The notes beneath the pieces were generated by a model. It did not search any database and was not told where the DNA came from. It saw only the letters and a program-made list of their open reading frames with translations. From the NCBI GenBank assembly GCA_964399735.1, contig CAYNSO010000083.1:1-17040 (forward strand): 17,040 bases of DNA, written 5' to 3'. The translations under genes and the position numbers were made by a program. Positions 1 to 5,548 of the stretch are shown piece by piece (position 1 is the stretch's first letter; every line of letters begins with the position of its first letter). This stretch comes from Fontivivens sp964399735 (GTDB lineage Bacteria > Zhuqueibacterota > Zhuqueibacteria > Residuimicrobiales > Krinioviventaceae).

Positions 1-1
1 T

Positions 2-52
2 CTTTCCGCCGATACAATCGAGGCAAAAATGATTGTTAAAGAGGTTGTTTGA
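2..52 (+). CDS. C-terminal end of an upstream gene (partial)
   Basis: An open frame enters from the left edge and ends with TGA at 50-52. The last 16 residues read LSADTIEAKMIVKEVV. The TGA lies only two bases before the ATG of the next small gene, and the GAGG at 41-44 inside this tail is the likely ribosome binding site for that gene, so the two were probably co-transcribed. The fragment is too short to assign to a family. It could be one partner of a two-gene module such as a toxin-antitoxin pair, but that rests only on the arrangement. Confidence 0.45.
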   Translation, partial: LSADTIEAKMIVKEVV

Positions 53-54
53 AA

Positions 55-243
55 ATGACAAATTATGAAAAATTATTTCAGGAACAAATGCAAGACCCCC
101 AATTTGCAAAAGCTTATTATGATGCAAGATTGGACAGGATTTTAAAAGAGTTGTTTGAAAATTTAAAGGAAAAAATAGCAAATAACGAACCCAAAGAAGT
201 ACTGTTAAAAACAATTGATTCCATACAAAAACAGTTTGTCTAA
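55..243 (+). CDS. small charged helical protein, unknown function
   Basis: This 62-residue protein starts at ATG 55; an in-frame TTG at 49 is less likely because GAGG (41-44) sits 10 bases before the ATG. It is rich in Lys, Glu and Gln and is predicted by eye to be almost entirely alpha-helical. It has no signal peptide, membrane segment or visible helix-turn-helix. An acidic/aromatic N-terminal part (FQEQMQDPQFAKAYYDARLD) is followed by an amphipathic helix and a NEPKE turn. The gene follows the previous stop by two bases, the usual layout of type II toxin-antitoxin genes, and its size suits an antitoxin. I do not recognise the family, so that role is only a guess. Confidence 0.6.
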   Translation: MTNYEKLFQEQMQDPQFAKAYYDARLDRILKELFENLKEKIANNEPKEVLLKTIDSIQKQFV

Positions 244-449
244 ATTCTGTAAGCTCAAGGAATAATGCTACAGCCTTATGTGGAATAGATCAACAACGGA
301 TTGGCTTGAGAAATGAATTGAATTAAATACTGGTACGATATAGCTGTCATGTCCTTGCCGGCTTTGCGATTAACCCGACAGAATCGGTCGATGATAAGCC
401 CCGTTCTTGTGACCTTGAGCCAGGGAATTATTCTCAGAGAAGTGATGCC
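244..449 (+). other. non-coding spacer, possibly eroded DNA
   Basis: No convincing gene or RNA was found here. The first 90 bases are AT-rich. Positions 351-430 are visibly more GC-rich and are open in more than one frame on both strands without resembling a known protein, as in decayed coding DNA or the edge of a lost element. The plus-strand frame of the next reading frame stays open back to about 327, so that gene could once have been longer. A 6-bp inverted repeat (CTCAAG 254-259 with CTTGAG 305-310) is too short and too widely spaced to count as a terminator. Confidence 0.4.
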
Positions 450-640
450 ATGTATACAAATGAATTATTGGAAGAAAAATACAAGACCCAAAAAAACTGT
501 ATGTTGAAGCCAGAAATAGTCATGTGGATTATTTAACTTTTATTGAAATTCAAGTAAAAGCCCTTTTTGATGAAAAATCATGGAAACTTCAATATTCGAA
601 AAGAGAAGGTGGGTATTTAAAATCCATATCAACAGAATAA
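450..640 (+). pseudogene. short ORF split by a -1 frame change at A AAA AAC
   Basis: From ATG 450 the frame reads MYTNELLEEKYKTQK and then fails. A second frame starting inside the A-run continues smoothly (LYVEARNSHVDYLTFIEI at its start) and stops with TAA at 638-640. The join lies in seven A's followed by C (491-497). In the starting frame these bases are grouped A AAA AAC, the canonical heptamer for -1 ribosomal slippage. Joined, the product would be about 63 residues, helical at the start with a basic C-terminal part (KRE, GGYLK). A faint purine-rich AGAGAAG lies at 436-442. The split is either a lost or gained A, a sequencing error, or programmed frameshifting. The family is not recognised. 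Confidence 0.45.
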
Positions 641-669
641 AGTAAGCTAATTTCTCGGTAGAAACAGGT

Positions 670-700
670 GGCTTCAACTTTTAATCTGAAAGTCGAAGCC
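670..700 (+). repeat. hairpin upstream of the DUF2971 gene
   Basis: GGCTTC (670-675) pairs with GAAGCC (695-700). After one A/C mismatch, ACTTT (677-681) pairs with AAAGT (689-693). This gives 11 of 12 base pairs around a 7-nt loop. No T-run follows, so it is not a standard terminator. It lies about 40 bases before the preferred start of the next gene, in what would be its leader or promoter region. It may be a leader structure, an operator, or a remnant of a small repeat element. Confidence 0.5.
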
Positions 701-724
701 AGGGGAGAACATGTTCCTTTACTA

Positions 725-730
725 TGGAGG
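725..730 (+). promoter_or_regulatory. ribosome binding site that decides the DUF2971 start
   Basis: TGGAGG lies ten bases before ATG 741. The alternative ATG at 711 has AGGGGAG only about four bases upstream, which is too close. This supports 741 as the start. Confidence 0.55.
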
Positions 731-740
731 TATTCAAAAA

Positions 741-1556
741 ATGTTTGAAAATGCTCCATCGATTCTTTACAAATATCGTTTCTTTGATCAAAAAGAAAAA
801 CACTTACAATTGATAACACACTCAGAACTTTGGTTCTCATGTGCTAACAAATTTAATGATCCATTCGACATATCTTTTACGTTTAATTTTGATGGGTTAA
901 ATACCAAATTAGCTGAACGGTGTGCTAAAAAAGTAGTTAAAAGAGATGAACCTAATTTGACTCCTGCACAATGTGAAAAAAAGGCTTTAACAAGGCTATC
1001 GGAAATTCGAGGTGATTCAAATTATTCAGATAATAAGAAACAAGAATTTATTGAATTAAATTTTAACACTTTTGGGATATGTTCTCTTTCTCAAAGAAAT
1101 GATAATTTACTATTATGGGCTCATTATTCTCAAAACCATACTGGATTTTGTGTTGGACTATCAGTAAAACACTTAGATACTCTTAGCCGGGGATTTGTAA
1201 AAGAAAAATCACTACTTGATTTGCATAAAGTAAGGTATTCAAGAACTTTACCGAACCCTAACTTTTTTAAGAGTATGTTAAAAGATGATGATAAATACCT
1301 TCTTGATTTTATAACTACTAAATCTACTGATTGGAGCTATGAACAGGAGTATCGCCTTGTTTTCTGGGACTATGTCAACAAAGCATTAAATGTGGATTAT
1401 TCAGCGATATGTGAAGTAATTCTTGGTTGCAGGATCACTGAGGAAAATAAAAATAAGCTCATTGAATTATGTCAAAACCATGTTCCACATGCTAAAATTT
1501 ACCAAGCTGAAAAACATGATAAACGATTTGCACTTTCAATAAAACCTATATCTTGA
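741..1556 (+). CDS. DUF2971 family protein
   Basis: This 271-residue soluble protein begins with the family hallmark LYKYR a few residues after the Met, followed by a LWFSCANKFNDPFD segment. The mid-protein GICSLSQRNDNLLLWAHYS and TGFCVGL blocks and the later WSYEQEYRLVFW block are the conserved parts of DUF2971. The N-terminal KFNDPFD, the central WAHYS and the C-terminal YEQEYR all appear intact, so the gene looks complete and functional. The start at 741 is chosen because of TGGAGG at 725-730; ATG 711 would add ten residues. DUF2971 members are scattered singletons in bacteria and are often found in variable or defence-like regions; no biochemical role is established to my knowledge. The AT-rich codon use differs from the metabolic genes downstream, which fits acquisition. 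Confidence 0.85.
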   Translation: MFENAPSILYKYRFFDQKEKHLQLITHSELWFSCANKFNDPFDISFTFNFDGLNTKLAERCAKKVVKRDEPNLTPAQCEKKALTRLSEIRGDSNYSDNKKQEFIELNFNTFGICSLSQRNDNLLLWAHYSQNHTGFCVGLSVKHLDTLSRGFVKEKSLLDLHKVRYSRTLPNPNFFKSMLKDDDKYLLDFITTKSTDWSYEQEYRLVFWDYVNKALNVDYSAICEVILGCRITEENKNKLIELCQNHVPHAKIYQAEKHDKRFALSIKPIS

Positions 1557-1641
1557 AAAAATTCATAGATATCTCTGATTCCTGATAATAAAGGCAAAAT
1601 AGCTGGTCCAACTTTTTCAAATCAGAGATTTTAGATAAGCA

Positions 1642-1665
1642 GGTTCCAATCAGGAGATTGGAACC
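1642..1665. repeat. perfect 10-bp palindromic hairpin
   Basis: GGTTCCAATC, the four-base loop AGGA, then GATTGGAACC form a perfect 10-bp stem. It lacks a T-tract on either strand. The GGTTCC/GGAACC stem base recurs in imperfect form at 1735-1758, so the two hairpins may be related copies. Confidence 0.6.
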
Positions 1666-1734
1666 AGAAAATGAATGCTTTTAGTGATGATATTTGTTGG
1701 GCTGGCAGTTTCCCCGGCAGAGCCGAACAATTAC

Positions 1735-1758
1735 GGTTCCGTGTCATAACACAGAACC
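1735..1758 (-). terminator. possible 3'-end hairpin of the isocitrate dehydrogenase transcript
   Basis: Read on the minus strand, GGTTCTGTG, loop TTATGA and CACGGAACC form nine continuous pairs including one G-U; on the plus strand the same position is a C/A mismatch. The hairpin lies about 33 bases after the isocitrate dehydrogenase stop codon. There is no U-run after it, so it is a weak terminator candidate and may only protect the mRNA end. Confidence 0.3.
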
Positions 1759-1790
1759 AGATTTCCCTATCTAATCCCCCCTCAATATTA

Positions 1791-2990
1791 TCATCCCTTC
1801 ACATACCCTTCATAAACCTCATTCAGCCTGGGCGATTTGACCGTTTCCACAATGTAATCGCAGAACTGCCGGCCGGTGGCGCCGTCTTCGCGTCCGGTAA
1901 TGACCAGCTTTTTTTCAAATTGCTGACAGATCACCAGCGCTTTTTCCAATTGTTGCGCTTTGGCCTGAAAGCCGATATGCTGCAACATCATGGCCGCGGC
2001 GCGGATGAGACTGGATGGGTCGGCGTATTGTCCCCGGCCCTCTGTAATCATACGCGGAGCCGAGCCGTGAATGGCTTCGAACATGGCGTATTGCATACCG
2101 ATATTGGCGCTGCCGGCGGTGCCTACGCCGCCCTGGAATTCTGCCGCTTCATCGGTTAATATATCGCCGTAAAGATTAGGCAGCACCACCACTTTGAACT
2201 GGGTGCGGCGTTTGGGATCGACCAGCTTGGCCGTCATAATATCGATGTACCAACCTTCCCATTTCACCTGCGGATACTCTTTGCCAATGCGTTCAGCCGT
2301 TTCCAGGAACAGGCCGTCGGTGGTTTTGATGACATTTGCTTTGGTCACAACTGTAACATGGTTCAACCCGGTTTTGGCGGCAAAGTCAAACGCCATGCGT
2401 ATGATGCGTTCCGCGCCCTGTTTGGTAATCACTTTAAAATCCATTGCCATATCTTCCGTCACCATTAATCCCTGGCTGCCGAGAATGTATTCACCTTCGG
2501 TGTTTTCGCGGAAGAATGTCCAGTCGATGCCTTCGCGGGGAATTTTAACGGGACGAATATTGGCGAACAAGTCCAACTCGCGGCGCATGGCGACGTTGGC
2601 GCTTTCAATATTGGGGTAGGGGCCGCCTTTTTCCGGAGTAGTGGTCGGCGCTTTAAGAATAACGTGGCATTTTTTCAGTTCCGCCAGCACGTCGTCGGGA
2701 ATGGCCTGCATGTGTTTAACGCGGTTTTCAATGGTCAGGCCTTCAATAGTGCGGAACAGCAGTTTACCCTGGGCAATTTCTTCTTTGAGCAAATCTTCCA
2801 GCAACCATTGGGTTTGCTGAGAAATGATCGGCCCGATGCCGTCGCCCCAGCAAAAGCCGATGATGATTGGTTTCAGGGTTTCATAATTAGTCCATTCCTG
2901 TGCGGCTTTCATTTTTTCAATCCTCGCTAGTTGTACCTGGATCAGTTTGGCGAGATGTTGCTGGGCTTTATTGATATTCTGGTTATTCAT
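1791..2990 (-). CDS. isocitrate dehydrogenase (NAD-type family)
   Basis: Oxidatively decarboxylates isocitrate to 2-oxoglutarate in the cytoplasm. The 399-residue protein belongs to the isocitrate/isopropylmalate dehydrogenase family. The isocitrate-binding set matches E. coli Icd in spacing: Ser130, Asn132, Arg136, Arg146 and Arg161, with the catalytic Tyr168 in RENTEGEY. Metal aspartates are Asp250 (from the partner subunit), Asp276 and Asp280 in NLYGDILTD. GDGIGP is at 49-54 and HGSAP at 308-312. This substrate pattern argues against isopropylmalate or homoisocitrate. The residues that usually set coenzyme choice, after HGSAP, are Arg-Met, neither the Lys-Tyr of NADP enzymes nor the Asp-Ile of NAD enzymes, so coenzyme use is uncertain. 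GGGAG lies five bases before the ATG. It is the last gene of a minus-strand block that also encodes a citrate-synthase-like enzyme. Confidence 0.9.
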   Translation of the reverse strand: MNNQNINKAQQHLAKLIQVQLARIEKMKAAQEWTNYETLKPIIIGFCWGDGIGPIISQQTQWLLEDLLKEEIAQGKLLFRTIEGLTIENRVKHMQAIPDDVLAELKKCHVILKAPTTTPEKGGPYPNIESANVAMRRELDLFANIRPVKIPREGIDWTFFRENTEGEYILGSQGLMVTEDMAMDFKVITKQGAERIIRMAFDFAAKTGLNHVTVVTKANVIKTTDGLFLETAERIGKEYPQVKWEGWYIDIMTAKLVDPKRRTQFKVVVLPNLYGDILTDEAAEFQGGVGTAGSANIGMQYAMFEAIHGSAPRMITEGRGQYADPSSLIRAAAMMLQHIGFQAKAQQLEKALVICQQFEKKLVITGREDGATGRQFCDYIVETVKSPRLNEVYEGYVKG

Positions 2991-3004
2991 GAGTACTCCC
3001 GGTG

Positions 3005-3029
3005 ATTATAAAAAATTCAATAATATTTA
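3005..3029 (-). promoter_or_regulatory. isocitrate dehydrogenase upstream element with TATAAT
   Basis: On the minus strand a 15-nt element, TAAATATTATTGAAT (3029 to 3015), is followed five bases later by a perfect TATAAT (3010 to 3005). That box ends 14 bases before the start codon. The same 15 bases occur before the citrate synthase gene at 6948-6934, at a similar distance from the start. No good -35 box is visible. The element could be a regulator site or a promoter core. Confidence 0.4.
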
Positions 3030-3135
3030 TTACACCTGTGATGCGGGTAAAGTAATTTTCCACAGGTCTGAAATGATCTTGTGGCAAAAATACAGGGAAC
3101 AGAGGGTTTGAAAATTGTGCAGGGCTTGAGTGGAC

Positions 3136-3645
3136 TTAACTGATATTATCACTTTCGGAAAAATCTTTACGCCCTTTTTTATAGGTATAAAACCTTTCTT
3201 TAAGAGAATTGAGCTCGTTTTGCATGGCGACGGTTTTATCCATATAATATTTGGCAAAATAATCTCGAGCCAGTCCAAACGCTATATTGCATTCAGTTAA
3301 CAACTCTACCAGTTCTTTGGATACCGGGTAGTGAGTGACGAGAATATCCCAAAATTCTTCTTCAAAAATACGGATGGCATTTTGCACTTCTTCCAGCGAA
3401 TATCCTTCGTTGGAACGTTGCATTGCCAGATTTTCCATATAAATTTTCAAAGGTCGTTCATTATTCTCGTAAATCACTTTGATAATAATGTCCAGAAACT
3501 CTTCTTCTCTTTCCTGGTGCCGTTCAAAGTCAATCATTTCATAATGAGATGAAGATAACTTTTGCAAGCGATTACATATTTCGGTAATCAATTCGTCTTT
3601 ATGCTTTTCGATTACCTCGTACAGCTTGTTATTGGCTACTGTCAT
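3136..3645 (-). CDS. RsbRD-N-like helical sensor protein
   Basis: This 169-residue, apparently all-helical soluble protein is predicted from ATG 3645. A longer frame reaches 3768 but would overlap the upstream gene by 140 bases, while the chosen start gives 17. The pattern of an N-terminal helix (KLYEVIEKHKDELITEICN), a middle helix with YMENLAMQRSNEGYSLEEVQNA, and a last helix ending in a coiled segment resembles the N-terminal sensor domain of RsbR/RsbRD stressosome proteins. No STAS, kinase or DNA-binding domain follows, so it would be a stand-alone sensor or partner protein. Its place between the amidoligase fusion and isocitrate dehydrogenase suggests a regulatory role for this operon. 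The ribosome binding site is weak, so translation may depend on coupling to the gene upstream. The family match is by eye only. Confidence 0.6.
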   Translation of the reverse strand: MTVANNKLYEVIEKHKDELITEICNRLQKLSSSHYEMIDFERHQEREEEFLDIIIKVIYENNERPLKIYMENLAMQRSNEGYSLEEVQNAIRIFEEEFWDILVTHYPVSKELVELLTECNIAFGLARDYFAKYYMDKTVAMQNELNSLKERFYTYKKGRKDFSESDNIS

Positions 3646-5548
3646 AATGTTTTTTGATTCTTTTGGTCCTTCGTTTAATTTGTTCTTCAATTCTTCCGAT
3701 AATTCTTTGCGTGTATCTGCCGTGTTCTTTACCAAGCGCAGATACTTCTTTTTCCAGCCCTTTTTCAATGGTCTCCAGGAACTGATCTATACTTTGCTCC
3801 GAGATAGGGGTTGGTTTACCGGCCCACTTTATAAAAAAGGTTTCCATCTCTTTATATTGATCCGGGTCTGGCAAGTTATTGCATCCCTTGAAGGGAAATG
3901 GATTAAGACCCAGTTGGAACCCTTTTAACGCCATAATCAGCGGTTGATAATCATATTCATAGAACAGTCTGGGGAACTGGTATTCCACTACCGGCGTCCA
4001 TGTCTGTTCTTCTGGATTTTTGTGGTGTTTGTTGAGGCGGGAAATATTTAAACCCGATTCTTTGTGGAAGATTTCTTGATTGAAAATCCGCATTTCCCGA
4101 AGCTGGCCATTTTCGTCTTCGCGTAGATCGCCGCCCAGGGTTAGCAAACATAAAATAAAATCCGGGTTGGTCAGTTTTTTAAATGGTGAATTGGGTGGAA
4201 TTTCAATACTGATATGCAAACTGTGCGGTTTAATACCCATGAACCGTACGGCAAGATCGGTAATGCTGGAAAGGATCCAGGAATCTTCGGTAGCCGGTTT
4301 GGATACATCACCCAATAGTTTATATCTGCCGAATGCCAGTTCCAGAAAACCGCGGGTGCGAATGTTGGGTGAAGTTAAAAATTTATGGTCATCGACGTGT
4401 GCCCCCAGTTTCCAGCCACGCCGCATCAGGTCGAAATTGTAGAAATAGTAAAACGAATCATAAACCGGGTCATCGCCTTCTTTGGCTTCGATTGCCCGGT
4501 AACCGATGTTGGAAAATTCCAGTTCGGCGCCCAGAGGCAGCAAGCCTATATGTCGGTTGCTGTTAACCCAGTCGACAATCTCTTCAGCTTTTTGGCGTTC
4601 GTATAATTCTTCGGCAATTAAAATAGCTGCGGCGGCATAATCGGTGTAGAATAATTCCGGGTTGAAACGATCAATTTCCAGCTGCATGGCGGCAGATTTT
4701 AAATGATTATTTTGGTCGACCATGAGTTTAAGGGCCATCATCGCTGAAATGGTGTGCATATAATAGGCGTCACTAACCTTTACTTCACCGCGGTAATCAT
4801 TGCGGAATTTTTCTTCCAACTGGTTAAAGATCATAAAATTTGAAGCGAGCTTTAAATAGTTATCCGCATATTTAACCGCTTTGGGATCGCTTTTAAGCCA
4901 GGTTATTCTGGGAATGCTGGCTTTTTCAATTTCGTGCTTGATAATAAACGCCGGCAAACCGGAATCCTGAAAATATTGACGTAGAATGCTGTGAACTTCT
5001 TCCGACAACAGTTCGCGGGTTACTTTGAGGGGCAGGGACTCGCGGTTATAATTAATGAACAGATCGGCTTTTTGTTCAACATAGCGGTTAACATTTTTTT
5101 CTACAAATTCTTCAATGCGGTCACGTTCTTCAAACCCTTTTTTAAAATAAGGCTTTAAAGATTTGGGTTTGCCGATGTAAACCCAGGCGTCAATAGTATC
5201 CTCCTGCACCTGTACCTGGGCCACCTTGCGTTTGTATAATTTTCCTTCGGACTCGTATTCATCGAGTTTTTTAATAATTTCCGGGGTCACATTATAAAGC
5301 AGCCGACCCTCAATTGTAAAGCCTTTCCAGGGCAGGGCAAAGGTGAAACTGTTTTCCGGTTGTATGCGCCTGTGATTGAGAAGCAACCCGTTGTTGTTGG
5401 GCAGTGTTACACCTGTCAAGAGCTGTAAATAATAATCGTTGTTTAGAGAGCCATAGACAAACAGTTTATCGATAGCTTCAATACTGGATTTTTTATTTTT
5501 TTTCGCCCGGTTGTGAAAGGTAAAGTTTTTCGTCAGGCTCGTCGTCAT
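3629..5548 (-). CDS. gamma-glutamylcyclotransferase-amidoligase fusion protein
   Basis: A 639-residue cytoplasmic protein with two recognisable parts. Residues about 28-135 form an AIG2/GGCT-type domain: the FVYGSL glycine loop (30-35), then LDEYES with the candidate catalytic Glu99, Y105-K-R107 and VYIG (123-126), closely following the GGACT pattern. Residues about 165-330 are helical and unrecognised. From about 335 a GS/GCS-like amidoligase core is suggested by GAELEF (340-345; paired metal-binding glutamates), HVDDH (384-388), FLELAFG (401-407) and HSLHISIE (442-449; the His-x-x-His strand). The C-terminus is a basic, charged tail. The predicted chemistry is ATP-dependent amide formation on a carboxylate, with a cyclotransferase able to release gamma-glutamyl groups; the substrate is unknown. 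Its ATG overlaps the stop of the citrate-synthase-type gene (ATGA), indicating coupled translation. The ligase assignment rests on motif reading. Confidence 0.7.
   Translation of the reverse strand: MTTSLTKNFTFHNRAKKNKKSSIEAIDKLFVYGSLNNDYYLQLLTGVTLPNNNGLLLNHRRIQPENSFTFALPWKGFTIEGRLLYNVTPEIIKKLDEYESEGKLYKRKVAQVQVQEDTIDAWVYIGKPKSLKPYFKKGFEERDRIEEFVEKNVNRYVEQKADLFINYNRESLPLKVTRELLSEEVHSILRQYFQDSGLPAFIIKHEIEKASIPRITWLKSDPKAVKYADNYLKLASNFMIFNQLEEKFRNDYRGEVKVSDAYYMHTISAMMALKLMVDQNNHLKSAAMQLEIDRFNPELFYTDYAAAAILIAEELYERQKAEEIVDWVNSNRHIGLLPLGAELEFSNIGYRAIEAKEGDDPVYDSFYYFYNFDLMRRGWKLGAHVDDHKFLTSPNIRTRGFLELAFGRYKLLGDVSKPATEDSWILSSITDLAVRFMGIKPHSLHISIEIPPNSPFKKLTNPDFILCLLTLGGDLREDENGQLREMRIFNQEIFHKESGLNISRLNKHHKNPEEQTWTPVVEYQFPRLFYEYDYQPLIMALKGFQLGLNPFPFKGCNNLPDPDQYKEMETFFIKWAGKPTPISEQSIDQFLETIEKGLEKEVSALGKEHGRYTQRIIGRIEEQIKRRTKRIKKHYDSSQ

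Larger units (their letters stand above)
1557..1790. other. non-coding junction with clustered inverted repeats
   Basis: This 234-nt spacer separates the plus-strand DUF2971 gene from the minus-strand isocitrate dehydrogenase gene, whose ends converge here. It contains four inverted repeats: 1571-1580 with 1620-1629 (10/10 pairs), 1642-1651 with 1656-1665 (10/10), 1694-1703 with 1721-1730 (9/10), and 1735-1743 with 1750-1758 (9 pairs on the minus-strand transcript, one of them G-U). No T-run follows any of them. The stretch could be a bidirectional termination region, a palindromic repeat cluster, or a recombination boundary. Confidence 0.5.

Noticed and set aside
244..740. Integron attC site or remnant transposase
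   Set aside because: No core-site pairs typical of attC and no terminal inverted repeats or recognisable transposase motifs were found.
589..840. Minus-strand open frame across the DUF2971 start
   Set aside because: It spans the hairpin and the start of a better-supported gene, and shows no recognisable features.
1671..2159. Open frame on the plus strand opposite isocitrate dehydrogenase
   Set aside because: It is the complement of a well-conserved gene, has no family resemblance, and lies almost wholly within the coding region of that gene.
3059..3083. CCACA...TGTGG hairpin as a terminator after the RsbRD-like gene
   Set aside because: Only five outer pairs are sound, inner pairs are interrupted, and there is no T-run.
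3646..3768. Longer N-terminus for the RsbRD-like protein
   Set aside because: It would overlap the fusion gene by 140 bases. The extra residues are the frame-shifted basic tail of that gene, and the helical domain begins after Met 3645.
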